Assembly (NCBI RefSeq): GCF_026966905.1 | Contig: NZ_JAPUBN010000020.1 | Span: 124,001-188,000, forward strand | Source of the DNA: Marinomonas phaeophyticola | Lineage (GTDB): Bacteria > Pseudomonadota > Gammaproteobacteria > Pseudomonadales > Marinomonadaceae | Length of the DNA: 64,000 nt | Direction: 5' to 3' | In this document: in pieces, positions 1 through 8,619 of the stretch | How the letters are laid out: the number at the start of each line of letters is the position of its first letter | Position numbering within the stretch: position 1 is the stretch's first letter | Notes under the pieces: model-generated | The model's input: only the letters and a program-made list of their open reading frames with translations | What the model was told of the DNA's origin: nothing | The model's database searches: none | Program-made: the position numbers and the translations under genes

Positions 1-252
1 GTCTACAGCGCTTCTGTCGTTTCCTAGAGTCTGCTTGCATAACTTTTTGCCTTGACTAAGTTGTGTCGACCACTCCCATTCGCCACCGTAAATATCGCAT
101 GTATTAGCGGCATCCATGATAAAAACGCTATCTAAAATAGGCGTCAGTAAGCTCTGATCAACTTGCCCTGTTTTGGCTAATTTTGTAACCAACTCAGCGG
201 CTTGAAATAGGGCCGATAACGCAATTATTTGATCTTTTTCTCGATTGCTCAC
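1..252 (-). CDS. hflD: HflD, lysogenization regulator homologue (partial, C-terminus outside window)
   Basis: Reverse-strand reading from a GTG at 250-252 is open to the window edge and gives 84 residues of a helical protein starting VSNREKDQIIALSALFQ. The pattern (residues ALSALFQAAELV, then a stretch ending DIYGG) fits the N-terminal half of HflD, an inner-membrane-associated protein that in E. coli modulates lambda CII stability and normally follows mnmA. It lies 28 bp downstream of the mnmA stop on the same strand, so co-transcription is likely. An AGGT about 11 nt upstream may be the ribosome binding site. Family assignment rests on sequence pattern plus gene order. Confidence 0.8.
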   Translation of the reverse strand, partial: MSNREKDQIIALSALFQAAELVTKLAKTGQVDQSLLTPILDSVFIMDAANTCDIYGGEWEWSTQLSQGKKLCKQTLGNDRSAVD

Positions 253-280
253 AATAATGGTTTACCTATTTATGAAGGTG

Positions 281-1408
281 TTATTTGTTAAATGCGTGAT
301 TAATTATTCCGCCGCCTAAACATAAATTATCAATATAAAATACAACGGACTGACCTGGGGTGACGGCTCTTTGAGGCTCTACAAAGCTGACTTCATAGCG
401 CCCATCGGCTAATGCATTAATTGTGCATTCTTGATCTGCTTGACGGTAACGACACTTTGCTTTGCATTGTAATGGCATTGTTGGTGCTTCTAATGCAACC
501 CAATCCATATTGTCTGCAATTAAATGGGTTTTATAAAGAGCCGCGTGTTCGCCCCCTTGAGTTACTACTAGCACATTATTTTTTAGATCTTTTTCAACAA
601 CGTACCAAGGGTCATCAGAATAGTTGGCTAAACCACCTATGCCCAATCCCTGCCTTTGACCTATGGTGTGATACATTAACCCTGAATGTTTGCCTATGGT
701 ATCACCTGACAAAGTTTGTATTTTTCCAGGTTGTGCTGGAAGGTACTGCTCTAAAAAGTCTTTAAAACGGCGTTCACCGATGAAACAGATACCGGTGCTG
801 TCCTTTTTATTATGAGTAATTAAATTATGTTTTTCCGCTAGGCGTCGTACTTCTGGTTTTTCAAGTTCACCGACTGGAAATAAGGTTTTTGCAATTTCGT
901 CCTTGCCAACGGCATAAAGAAAATAGCTCTGATCTTTATTTGCGTCTAACCCTTTTAGTAATATGGCGTCGCCATTACTATTGCCTCGGCGTACATAATG
1001 CCCTGTGGCTATGTAATCTGCGCCGAGTTCTAGTGCATATTCTAAAAACGCTTTAAATTTTATTTCTTTATTACATAGAATGTCTGGATTAGGCGTGCGT
1101 CCCGCTTTGTACTCTTCTAGGAAATGTTCAAAAACATTATCCCAATATTCGGCCGCGAAGTTAGCTGTATGCAGTGGAATACCTAATGTATCACTGACGG
1201 CTTGGGCATCCGCAAGATCGTCTTTGGCTGTGCAATATTCCGTACCGTCATCTTCATCCCAGTTCTTCATAAATAAGCCTTCAACTTGATAGCCTTGTTG
1301 CATCAAGAGAAGAGCAGACACAGAGGAGTCGACACCTCCAGACATACCAACAATGACTTTTTTGTCGGAATTTAATGATGTTTTTGATGGTGTGGTATTG
1401 GTATTCAT
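281..1408 (-). CDS. mnmA: tRNA-specific 2-thiouridylase MnmA
   Basis: MnmA installs sulfur on U34 of tRNA-Lys, -Glu and -Gln, using ATP and persulfide sulfur delivered by the Tus relay. The 375-residue product (E. coli about 368) has the PP-loop GMSGGVDSS at residues 21-29 and the two catalytic cysteines in the expected contexts, DILCNKE (C112) and GICFIGE (C208). Start is ATG at 1408; a roughly 17-residue polar lead precedes the first beta strand. It is followed by hflD and preceded by nudJ and rluE on the same strand, an order shared with E. coli. The relay genes tusBCDE that feed it lie 15 kb away in this window. Confidence 0.97.
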   Translation of the reverse strand: MNTNTTPSKTSLNSDKKVIVGMSGGVDSSVSALLLMQQGYQVEGLFMKNWDEDDGTEYCTAKDDLADAQAVSDTLGIPLHTANFAAEYWDNVFEHFLEEYKAGRTPNPDILCNKEIKFKAFLEYALELGADYIATGHYVRRGNSNGDAILLKGLDANKDQSYFLYAVGKDEIAKTLFPVGELEKPEVRRLAEKHNLITHNKKDSTGICFIGERRFKDFLEQYLPAQPGKIQTLSGDTIGKHSGLMYHTIGQRQGLGIGGLANYSDDPWYVVEKDLKNNVLVVTQGGEHAALYKTHLIADNMDWVALEAPTMPLQCKAKCRYRQADQECTINALADGRYEVSFVEPQRAVTPGQSVVFYIDNLCLGGGIINHAFNK

Positions 1409-1453
1409 TTAATAATTGGGACTCAAAAGTGTATGGTGATAATTAATTAAACC

Positions 1454-1987
1454 TTATTGTACCTCATGTGAGTAATTATCACAGGCTGAGAGGTAGGTGT
1501 TATTAAGTAAGCTTAAAGGAAATGTAAGGCCATTTTCAAAATCTTCAATGCATTGTTTGACTAATGGACTTCTAAGTGGATGTAAGTAGACCTCTGCTTT
1601 AGTTAGCCAGGCGCAGCTGTCAATATCTGGATCGAGTGGAGAGTGTGCCGTTTTAATAGGTTCACAGATGAAACAAACTCTATGATAGGTTTCATGTCCT
1701 TTATTGGGGGTAAAGGCATATAAACCCAATAATTGCGTCGGTTTTACCTCCCAGCCTGTCTCTTCAAGTACTTCTCTGATTATAGCTTGTTCTAATGTTT
1801 CATTGCTTTCAACATGTCCCGCAGGTTGATTAACGACCAGTGGATTGGTGAGAGGGCCTTTTCGTTCTTTTACCATCAGATATCGATTGATTATTTCCCC
1901 CAACAGCCTTTTTTCCTGTTGAACTATAACGGCTGCGACGGTCAGACGAGGCAAATTTTGACGGTTTTTTACTTCTACGTTGTTCAA
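1454..1987 (-). CDS. nudJ: Nudix phosphohydrolase NudJ
   Basis: Nudix hydrolase of 177 residues. The Nudix box GHVESNETLEQAIIREVLEE (G-x5-E-x7-RE-x2-EE-x-G) is complete and is preceded by NQPAG, as in NudJ, which in E. coli hydrolyses thiamine pyrophosphate and nucleoside di/triphosphates. Position between rluE and mnmA matches the enterobacterial order. The first codon is TTG at 1987; the conserved fold begins about residue 14, so a later TTG is also possible. Either way the 5' end lies inside the annotated tail of rluE. Relative to E. coli NudJ there is an insertion of roughly 20 residues before the NQPAG strand. Confidence 0.88.
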   Translation of the reverse strand: MNNVEVKNRQNLPRLTVAAVIVQQEKRLLGEIINRYLMVKERKGPLTNPLVVNQPAGHVESNETLEQAIIREVLEETGWEVKPTQLLGLYAFTPNKGHETYHRVCFICEPIKTAHSPLDPDIDSCAWLTKAEVYLHPLRSPLVKQCIEDFENGLTFPLSLLNNTYLSACDNYSHEVQ

Positions 1988-2561
1988 AACGGCTTACCTG
2001 TTGCTGAAGTTCTGTGGGGATTAATACTTTTTTCCATTCACCTGTGATTAGGTTTTCAGTTTTAATGGAATAGGGGCCTATGGCAACCCGAATGAGTCTA
2101 AGAGTAGGGAAGCCTACTGCCGCTGTCATCCTTCTGACCTGTCTATTTTTGCCTTCATGAATTGTCAGCTCAATCCAAGATGTCGGGATAGACTGACGGA
2201 AGCGCACTGGAGGGGTTCTCTCCTGAATGGTCTCAGGGTAAATTTGTTTGGCTTGAGCAGGTAAAGTTATGCCATCTTTTAATTCAACACCGGCTCTTAA
2301 TTGAGACAAAGCTGATTCAGAGGGAACACCTTCAACTTGAGCCCAATAGGTTTTAGGCATTTTGAATTGAGGTGATGAAATTAAATGCTGAAGCGCACCA
2401 TTGTCGGTTAACAACATCAGTCCTTCAGAATCAAAATCCAGTCTGCCTGCTGGATATACTCCAGGTAAATGTATGAAGTTAGCCAATGTGGTTTTATCAC
2501 CATCAGCACTAAATTGGCTTAAGACTTGGAAAGGCTTATTAAATAATATTATATCGGTCAT
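1830..2561 (-). CDS. rluE: 23S rRNA pseudouridine(2457) synthase RluE
   Basis: RsuA-type pseudouridine synthase of 243 residues. Motif GRLDFDSEGLMLLT places the catalytic aspartate at residue 42, and KNRQVRRM and LRLIRVAIGPYS mark the C-terminal half of the fold. Start is ATG at 2561. The canonical domain finishes near residue 185; the remainder is an Arg/Ser/Lys-rich tail that overlaps nudJ by 158 bp in another frame. The tail may be real, or may be out-of-frame readthrough if one base is missing from the T6 run at 1965-1970: restoring it would end RluE about ten codons later. Confidence 0.9.
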   Translation of the reverse strand: MTDIILFNKPFQVLSQFSADGDKTTLANFIHLPGVYPAGRLDFDSEGLMLLTDNGALQHLISSPQFKMPKTYWAQVEGVPSESALSQLRAGVELKDGITLPAQAKQIYPETIQERTPPVRFRQSIPTSWIELTIHEGKNRQVRRMTAAVGFPTLRLIRVAIGPYSIKTENLITGEWKKVLIPTELQQQVSRFEQRRSKKPSKFASSDRRSRYSSTGKKAVGGNNQSISDGKRTKRPSHQSTGR

Positions 2562-2666
2562 CAGGTTCCATAAGAAGTCTGTATTTTTAACCTTATTATG
2601 TTAAAAAACACTTCAATATGCACCTTTAAAACGGGGTTTTAGTAAGTCTTTTTTACTCTGTTCTGT

Positions 2667-2900
2667 TTAGGTTTTCGCGGCGTTCTCACTTTCTTCTGGT
2701 AGAGGTGAAATATTAATAGCGTGTAAGCCTCTCTCTCCAGGTGTTACATCAAATGCCACCCGTTGGCCTGATTTTAGGGTTTTGTACCCCTCTATATTAA
2801 TGGCTGAATAATGACTAAACAAATCTTCATCAAAGCTATCACACACAATAAACCCATAACCTTTGGCATTATTAAACCACTTTACTGTTCCACTGTGCAT
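2667..2900 (-). CDS. cspD: Cold-shock domain protein CspD
   Basis: A 77-residue single cold-shock domain. GTVKWFNNAKGYGFI carries the RNP1-type aromatic motif and DLFSHYSAI the RNP2-type one; GYKTLKSGQRVAFDV follows as in CspD. CspD of E. coli binds single-stranded DNA and inhibits replication in starved cells. I start at ATG 2898-2900 rather than the in-frame TTG twelve bases upstream, because GGAGAGG immediately before the ATG is an excellent ribosome binding site. It is divergent from clpS-clpA, the same arrangement as in E. coli. Confidence 0.94.
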   Translation of the reverse strand: MHSGTVKWFNNAKGYGFIVCDSFDEDLFSHYSAINIEGYKTLKSGQRVAFDVTPGERGLHAINISPLPEESENAAKT

Positions 2901-3216
2901 ATTCCTCTCCAATGTGTTGCAAACTCAATTTATAGATAAAAAAAGAACGGTCACACTAAAACATAGTGTAATTTGAGATAAATACCAAAAATCGCATTGT
3001 AAAAAAGTTTTTTAGATTTTTTGGAGGACAAAATGTCGATGATAAAACCTCAATTTATGCAAACTTTAAGTCTTAACATGGTGCTACACTGATTGTTAAT
3101 AAACGAATTTAGTTAATATTGAGAATTGATTTTTCACAAATTAGGCCAATTAACTAAGTATGAATAGATAGTATTGAAGTAATTTATTATACGTTTACAT
3201 TATTTAGAGACTGAGG
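2901..3216. other. cspD-clpS divergent intergenic region
   Basis: This 316-bp AT-rich spacer must hold promoters for both cspD and clpSA. It contains a perfect inverted repeat, ACACTA and TAGTGT separated by 5 nt (2953-2969), possibly an operator near the cspD promoter, and a short reading frame with a strong Shine-Dalgarno (3033-3092, listed separately). I cannot define clear -35/-10 pairs. Confidence 0.5.
3033..3092 (+). CDS. Possible small protein or leader peptide (19 codons)
   Basis: ATG at 3033 is preceded by GGAGG at 3023-3027 with a spacing of about 5 nt, one of the best ribosome binding sites in the window. The frame is open for 19 codons and ends in TGA at 3090-3092. The peptide is rich in Met, Leu and Gln and has no recognisable domain. 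It lies 124 bp upstream of clpS on the same strand, so it could be a leader peptide, a small protein, or chance. The support is the binding site only. Confidence 0.3.
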   Translation: MSMIKPQFMQTLSLNMVLH

Positions 3217-3564
3217 ATGATTACAGCGCAAAAAACTCGACTAGGGTTAGATGATGACCAACAAGGTCATTCCATAATGACTATTTCAGAGGAGGAGACG
3301 CAACTAAAGCCACCATCTATGTATCAGGTCGTTTTGTTTAATGATGATTATACGCCTATGGATTTTGTTGTATTTGTACTACAACGTTTCTTTTCATTGG
3401 ATGCAGAAAAAGCAAAACAAGTTATGCTGGAAGTTCACACTAAAGGCAAAGGCATATGTGGTGTGTTTACTTTTGATGTTGCAGAAACCAAAGTGGCAAT
3501 GGTGCAACAATTTGCTCAACAAAATGAGCATCCTTTAATGTGTGATTTGCAACAAGTTGACTGA
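3217..3564 (+). CDS. clpS: ATP-dependent Clp protease adaptor ClpS
   Basis: ClpS binds proteins with Leu, Phe, Trp or Tyr at the N-terminus and hands them to ClpA for degradation by ClpAP. The product has the substrate-pocket motif [10 protein letters not shown] and EVHTKGKG, both diagnostic. At 115 residues it is slightly longer than E. coli ClpS (106) because of a polar N-terminal lead; an internal ATG at 3277 (MTISEEE), preceded by AAGGTC, is an alternative start. clpA follows after 20 bp, and aat, whose product creates such N-degrons, is 3 kb further on. Confidence 0.96.
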   Translation: MITAQKTRLGLDDDQQGHSIMTISEEETQLKPPSMYQVVLFNDDYTPMDFVVFVLQRFFSLDAEKAKQVMLEVHTKGKGICGVFTFDVAETKVAMVQQFAQQNEHPLMCDLQQVD

Positions 3565-3584
3565 TTGAGAGTGAGGTTACTGAC

Positions 3585-5846
3585 ATGCTAGATAAAGAAC
3601 TAGAGCAAACCTTAAATAACGCTTTTAAAACGGCTAGAGACAAGCGCCATGAGTTCATGACGGTTGAGCACCTCTTGTTGGCTTTGATTGATAATTATGC
3701 AGCATCATCTGTTTTATCTGCTTGTGGTGTTACGTTAGAGGTCTTAAAAAAAGAACTGGAAGAGTTTGTGGATAGCACGACTCCTTTGATACCTGAAGAG
3801 GATACTGAAAGGGAAGTGCAACCGACTCTTGGATTTCAACGGGTTCTTCAGCGTGCTGTATTCCATGTTCAATCTTCTGGAAAAAGAGAAGTTACTGGGG
3901 CGAACGTTTTAGTGGCCATTTTTAGTGAGCAAGAAAGTCAGGGGGTTTATCTACTAAAACGTCATGGTGTTGCTCGTATTGATGTAGTGAACTTTGTTGC
4001 TCATGGTATTTCTAAGGTAGGAGATCAACCCTCATTAGAAAGTAAATCTGAAGAGGATGAACAAGATGACAGTACCGTAGCGCCTTTACAGAAATACGCT
4101 ACGAATTTGAATGAAGAAGCCGCGAAAGGAAAAATCGACACTTTAATTGGTCGAGAATATGAAGTTGAACGCGTCATACAAACCCTGTCTAGGCGTCGTA
4201 AAAACAACCCTTTATTAGTTGGGGAGTCAGGTGTTGGTAAAACGGCCATAGCGGAAGGTTTAGCCAAGCGTATTATTGATAAAGCGGTACCTGATGTGAT
4301 TCAAGATGGTGTTGTTTACTCGCTTGATATGGGGGCTTTGCTTGCAGGAACTAAGTATCGAGGCGATTTTGAAAAACGATTAAAGCAATTGTTGGGCGAT
4401 CTAAAGAAACAGCCTAATGCGATTTTATTTATTGATGAAATACATACAATAATAGGTGCTGGAGCCGCTTCAGGTGGCGTTATGGATGCATCCAATCTAC
4501 TTAAGCCTGCACTGAGTTCAGGAGGATTACGTTGTATAGGCTCGACCACTTTTCAAGAGTTTAGAAGTGTATTTGAAAAGGATCATGCTCTAGCAAGACG
4601 CTTTCAAAAAATTGATGTGAATGAACCGAGTGTTGACGATACGTATCAAATACTAAAAGGCATTGCGGGTGCTTTTGAAAAACATCATCAGGTTAAATAT
4701 GAAGAGCCTGCTTTGCTTGCGGCATCAGAATTAGCTTCACGTTATATCACTGACAGGAATATGCCGGATAAAGCCATTGATGTTATTGATGAGGCCGGAG
4801 CTTTCCAGCGTTTGCAACCTAAAGACGTCCGGAAAGAATTGATTACTGTTACTGAAATTGAAGACATTGTTTCAAAAATAGCTCGTGTGCCCGTAAAAGC
4901 AGTAAATTCGGATGATAGGCAGGTGCTTTCTAACTTAGAACGTAATCTCAAAATGGTTGTGTTTGGGCAAGATAAAGCTATTGAATCACTGTCTGCGGCA
5001 ATAAAGTTGTCAAGGGCTGGACTGAAGGCCGATCAAAAGCCTATTGGGTCGTTTCTGATGGCTGGACCGACTGGTGTAGGTAAAACAGAAGTGACGCGCC
5101 AGTTAGCTAAACAGCTCGGAGTTGAATTAGTTCGCTTTGATATGTCTGAATATATGGAGCGTCATGCTGTATCTCGTTTGATTGGTGCGCCGCCAGGGTA
5201 TGTCGGATTTGATCAAGGTGGTTTACTCACCGAAGCGGTTACTAAAAATCCACACAGCGTTGTGTTGCTTGATGAAATCGAAAAAGCGCATCCGGAAGTG
5301 TTTAATATTCTATTACAGGTAATGGATCACGGAACGCTAACGGATAATAATGGTCGTAAAGCCGATTTTAGAAATGTTATTTTGATTATGACATCAAACG
5401 CTGGTGCCGAAGTGCTTGCTAAGCGTTCAATCGGGTTTTCAAATCAAGATAATTCAACGGATGGTATGGAGGCGATTAATCGTACTTTTACACCAGAATT
5501 TAGAAACCGACTGGATGCCGTAATTCAATTTAAACAATTGGATGAGCGGGTAATATTTAATGTTGTTGATAAGTTCTTAGTTGAACTGCAGGCACAACTT
5601 GATTCTAAGTCTGTGTTATTAGAGGTGGCCGATACGGCAAGAGGGTGGTTAGCAAGTAAAGGGTATGATCAAACCATGGGAGCAAGACCTATGGCGAGGG
5701 TGATACAAGAGCATTTGAAGAAACCTTTGGCTGAACTGATTTTATTTGGAGAACTCGATAAGGGTGGGGTCGTGCTTGTATCGCTTGATGAAGTGAAAGA
5801 TGAGCTTGTTTTAAGTGTTGTTGAGGAGAAGGTGCTCCATCACTGA
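3585..5846 (+). CDS. clpA: ATP-dependent Clp protease ATP-binding subunit ClpA
   Basis: Two-ring AAA+ unfoldase of 753 residues (E. coli 758) that feeds ClpP. In order: an N-terminal Clp-N repeat domain (residues 1-145) that docks ClpS; D1 with Walker A GESGVGKT at 213-220 and Walker B ILFIDEIHT; D2 with Walker A GPTGVGKT near 495 and Walker B VVLLDEIEKAHP; and the ClpP-docking loop as IGFSNQDNS near 620. The absence of a ClpB-type coiled-coil middle domain separates it from ClpB. It is in an operon with clpS (20 bp gap) and is followed by a strong terminator. Confidence 0.97.
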   Translation: MLDKELEQTLNNAFKTARDKRHEFMTVEHLLLALIDNYAASSVLSACGVTLEVLKKELEEFVDSTTPLIPEEDTEREVQPTLGFQRVLQRAVFHVQSSGKREVTGANVLVAIFSEQESQGVYLLKRHGVARIDVVNFVAHGISKVGDQPSLESKSEEDEQDDSTVAPLQKYATNLNEEAAKGKIDTLIGREYEVERVIQTLSRRRKNNPLLVGESGVGKTAIAEGLAKRIIDKAVPDVIQDGVVYSLDMGALLAGTKYRGDFEKRLKQLLGDLKKQPNAILFIDEIHTIIGAGAASGGVMDASNLLKPALSSGGLRCIGSTTFQEFRSVFEKDHALARRFQKIDVNEPSVDDTYQILKGIAGAFEKHHQVKYEEPALLAASELASRYITDRNMPDKAIDVIDEAGAFQRLQPKDVRKELITVTEIEDIVSKIARVPVKAVNSDDRQVLSNLERNLKMVVFGQDKAIESLSAAIKLSRAGLKADQKPIGSFLMAGPTGVGKTEVTRQLAKQLGVELVRFDMSEYMERHAVSRLIGAPPGYVGFDQGGLLTEAVTKNPHSVVLLDEIEKAHPEVFNILLQVMDHGTLTDNNGRKADFRNVILIMTSNAGAEVLAKRSIGFSNQDNSTDGMEAINRTFTPEFRNRLDAVIQFKQLDERVIFNVVDKFLVELQAQLDSKSVLLEVADTARGWLASKGYDQTMGARPMARVIQEHLKKPLAELILFGELDKGGVVLVSLDEVKDELVLSVVEEKVLHH

Positions 5847-5867
5847 GCTCGTATTTTAAATAAACAT

Positions 5868-5896
5868 AAAAAAACCGGACAATGTCCGGTTTTTTT
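5868..5896. terminator. Bidirectional terminator between clpA and infA
   Basis: The 6-bp GC-rich stem CCGGAC/GTCCGG with a 3-nt loop (5875-5889) is flanked by A7 on the left and T7 on the right, so it works on both strands: it ends clpSA from the left and infA from the right. Confidence 0.93.
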
Positions 5897-5944
5897 ATGT
5901 TTTGTTTTCTATTTCTGTGTTAATTGAACACAAAAACAGAAAGC

Positions 5945-6163
5945 TTAACGTGCACGATAAACGATACGACCTTTAGTTAAGTCATAAGGTGTAAGTTCAA
6001 CTTTTACTTTATCGCCAGTTAATATACGAATGTAATTTTTACGCATTTTTCCTGAAATATGCGCAATTACAACGTGTCCGTTTTCTAGTTCGACGCGGAA
6101 CATGGTGTTAGGCAGTGTATCAATGATAGTGCCTTCCATTTCTAAGCTGTCTTCTTTTGCCAC
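5945..6163 (-). CDS. infA: Translation initiation factor IF-1
   Basis: A 72-residue S1/OB-fold protein, exactly the usual IF-1 length. [32 protein letters not shown] and the central [13 protein letters not shown] are near-invariant in IF-1. It occupies the A site of the 30S subunit during initiation. It faces clpA across a shared terminator. In many gammaproteobacteria an arginyl-tRNA-protein transferase gene lies between infA and aat; here only about 200 bp without an ORF separate them. Confidence 0.98.
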   Translation of the reverse strand: MAKEDSLEMEGTIIDTLPNTMFRVELENGHVVIAHISGKMRKNYIRILTGDKVKVELTPYDLTKGRIVYRAR

Positions 6164-6363
6164 AATAAATGTCCTATGGTTTTAAAGGTGAAAGGCCGTG
6201 TAAAGCCCAATTCAAATTGCACAATATTAAGAATAAGGTCTTATTTGAAATTTTAGTCGCGCGTATTTTGCCTAAAAAAACGCTGAATAGCAAATAACCA
6301 AAGCAAGTATTCTATGATTAGACCTTGATTATTGACCTTTAACTGTCGATGTTGCCTATAATT

Positions 6364-7137
6364 TTAGCGGATAGGTAATTGGAGTGATAGTGTATCAGCC
6401 AAAACTAAGGCGGGATTCTCTATCGCTTTATAGCAATGCTCTGTTAATAGCTCGCAAAAATGCTCTCTATTAATGAGTCTGGCACCTAAAGACATTAAAT
6501 GGCTTGATTCTACTTGGCAGTCAATCAACTTAATGTCGAGATCTTTTGCATGCCCACATAAGGCATACAAGGCTGTTTTAGAGGCGTTCTCTTTGGATGA
6601 GAACATGGATTCACCAAAGAACATTTGGCCAAGACAGACGCCATAGAAGCCTCCTATTAGGCTGTTGTTCTCCCACACTTCTATTGAGTGTGCTAATCCA
6701 GACTGATGGAGTCTTTTATAGGCTGTTTGTATGGCTTCTGAGATCCAAGTGCCTTCTTTTTCTAATCTACAATTAGCGCAATGTTGAATGACTTGATCAA
6801 AAGATGAATTGATTTTTATTTCCCATTGTGTATTTTTTAGGTGTTTTTTCATGGATTTAGATAAATGGAAGTGTTCTGGAGAGAGTACGCACCGCTCTCT
6901 AGGATGCCACCACAAAATAGGATCTGGATCACTGTACCAAGGAAAAAAACCATTTTGATACATGTTAATAAGGCGAACTTGGCTTAAATCTCCGCCAACA
7001 GCGCATAACCCCTCTGGGTTATCAAGCGCATTTTCTGGAAGTGGGATGTCAAAAGGCGACTCATTAAGAAATGTGATGCTTTTTTTTGTATGTTTTTTAT
7101 CCATAAAATTTATATTTTCAGTATCTTGAGGCGTCAC
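6364..7137 (-). CDS. aat: Leucyl/phenylalanyl-tRNA--protein transferase Aat
   Basis: Aat transfers Leu or Phe from tRNA to proteins starting with Lys or Arg, making destabilising N-termini read by ClpS. Motifs GLCAVGGDL, NGFFPWYSDPDPILWWHPRERCVL, EGTWIS and GLAHSIEVW, GGFYGVCLGQMFFGESMFS are typical. The longest reading starts at GTG 7135-7137 (257 residues); ATG at 7104 (MDKKHTKK) gives 246, nearer the E. coli length of 234. Neither has a convincing ribosome binding site. Genomic proximity to clpS-clpA groups the pathway. Confidence 0.95.
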   Translation of the reverse strand: MTPQDTENINFMDKKHTKKSITFLNESPFDIPLPENALDNPEGLCAVGGDLSQVRLINMYQNGFFPWYSDPDPILWWHPRERCVLSPEHFHLSKSMKKHLKNTQWEIKINSSFDQVIQHCANCRLEKEGTWISEAIQTAYKRLHQSGLAHSIEVWENNSLIGGFYGVCLGQMFFGESMFSSKENASKTALYALCGHAKDLDIKLIDCQVESSHLMSLGARLINREHFCELLTEHCYKAIENPALVLADTLSLQLPIR

Positions 7138-7633
7138 TTTAGCAAAAAATGATAAAGCGTTAGGTCTTTTTTAACGTTTTGATGCTTTTAATCGATGTGA
7201 TTTTGCTTACGAAGTGAAAAAAACGCAAATAAAAACGTTCTTATTTTCTTTTATAAAAAAATGAGCTGGTTGTTTTTTGAGCTTTTTTTGAGGTTTAAAT
7301 GTAAGGAAAAGGCGTAATTTGCCTTGTCAAATCATTTAAATGCCCAAAAAAGCAAAAAATAAGAAAAAAAGCACATGAAGGCTTGACCAGCATAGGAAAA
7401 CTTGGTTTTAATCATGTCAGTTCTAAACCAAGTTCATTTTGGAATAGCAATTTAAGACAAGGCTGTTTCAAGGGAACAAACTGGTTGACTTTTTTGATCT
7501 ATATGTCATAAAAGTGAAACTGTTAGGTTTTAGTATACTTGAGTCGTTGATTTGTCAGCGTTTCTTGTTTAGGTTATAGAAACCTTTCAATAGGTCTAAA
7601 AGACAAAATATAAAATATAAAGGGGAATCTTGA
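7138..7633. other. aat-porin intergenic region with long inverted repeat
   Basis: About 500 bp without a convincing ORF, very A/T-rich. It contains a perfect 10-bp inverted repeat, AACTTGGTTT at 7399-7408 and AAACCAAGTT at 7425-7434 (16-nt loop), with no T-tract, so it is not an obvious terminator. A TTGACT at 7485-7490 with a poor -10 17 nt later and a TATACT near 7534 are candidate promoter elements for the downstream porin. The long 5' region suggests regulated, possibly osmo- or nutrient-responsive expression. Confidence 0.4.
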
Positions 7634-8497
7634 ATGAAAGCGATTAAACTTGCTTCTATCTTTGCAGTATCTGCTGTTGCGGCTGCTGTATCTACTACTA
7701 CTTTTGCTGCTGAAGCTGTTTTTTCAGGTGAAGCGGGTATCGAATATACTTCTTACTACGGAAACGCAAAAGGTGTATCTGATTTAGCTGACGGTACTGA
7801 TAACGGCGAAGTTGAACTTGTCGTTGATACTGGTGTTGTTTACGCTGAAATCGAAATCGCTGCTAACGGTGCAGATGAAGGCACTACGATCGGCATGGAA
7901 AAACTTTATGTTAAACAAGGTGCTGTCTCTTTCGGTCGTTTTGACGGAACAGTAGCTACTGGCGCATTCATGGGTATGGATGAGATCCACGGTGGTGTTG
8001 ATCTAAGAACAGCGGCGGGCGATACAGATAATACTGGTGTTCGTTACGTGGTTGCTCCAGGTTTAACTGTTGCTCTTGAAGCAACTACTTCTACTGCAAC
8101 AGATGATTCTGACGTAGGTGTAGCAGCGTCTTATGTTGCTGATCTTGGTGGCTTTAAAGCTGGTATCTCTGCTGGTTCTATTGGTGATGCTAACTCTGTT
8201 AACCTTGGTTTCCAAGTTGATGCTGGTGCAGCAACTATCTCTGCTAACTACGGTACTGGTGAGCAAGGTACAGGTACAACTACTGATGTAAGTGAAGCTG
8301 GTATGTCTGTAGCATTCGCTGCATCTGATGCCCTAACTCTTACTCTTGAGTATGCTAAAGATTTAGAAGGCGCTAAAAACGACGGTACTTATTTCGTTGC
8401 TGAATACACTGTTGGTGATTTGACTTATTCTTTCAAAAACTACAATGGTGATCTTGTAACTGAGAAAAACGTTCTAGCTGTTAAAGCATTCTTCTAA
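7634..8497 (+). CDS. Small porin-like outer-membrane beta-barrel protein
   Basis: Product of 287 residues with a classical signal peptide (Lys near the N-terminus, hydrophobic Ala/Val core, cleavage after about residue 25 at TFA-AEA). The mature part is acidic, Gly/Thr/Asp-rich with alternating polar and hydrophobic residues, and ends in FF, the C-terminal aromatic used for BAM recognition of barrels. It resembles the Gram-negative porin superfamily but is short for a 16-strand general porin (usually 330 or more). AGGGGAA 10 nt before ATG is a strong ribosome binding site, and a terminator follows, so it is a monocistronic, probably highly expressed gene. Substrate unknown. Confidence 0.8.
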   Translation: MKAIKLASIFAVSAVAAAVSTTTFAAEAVFSGEAGIEYTSYYGNAKGVSDLADGTDNGEVELVVDTGVVYAEIEIAANGADEGTTIGMEKLYVKQGAVSFGRFDGTVATGAFMGMDEIHGGVDLRTAAGDTDNTGVRYVVAPGLTVALEATTSTATDDSDVGVAASYVADLGGFKAGISAGSIGDANSVNLGFQVDAGAATISANYGTGEQGTGTTTDVSEAGMSVAFAASDALTLTLEYAKDLEGAKNDGTYFVAEYTVGDLTYSFKNYNGDLVTEKNVLAVKAFF

Positions 8498-8524
8498 GAT
8501 TTCCCTTTCTTAGTAAAAGCTAAA

Positions 8525-8549
8525 AACCAGCCTTCGGGCTGGTTTTTTT
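8525..8549 (+). terminator. Terminator after the porin-like gene
   Basis: Stem AACCAGCC/GGCTGGTT closed by a TTCG tetraloop (8525-8544) runs into a T7 tract. The UUCG loop makes this an unusually stable hairpin. Confidence 0.95.
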
Positions 8550-8619
8550 GTGGTAAACTTTGCAAGGAATTCGATTACAAAATACTAACTTTTAAAATAA
8601 TTCGATATGTGAGGCAATT

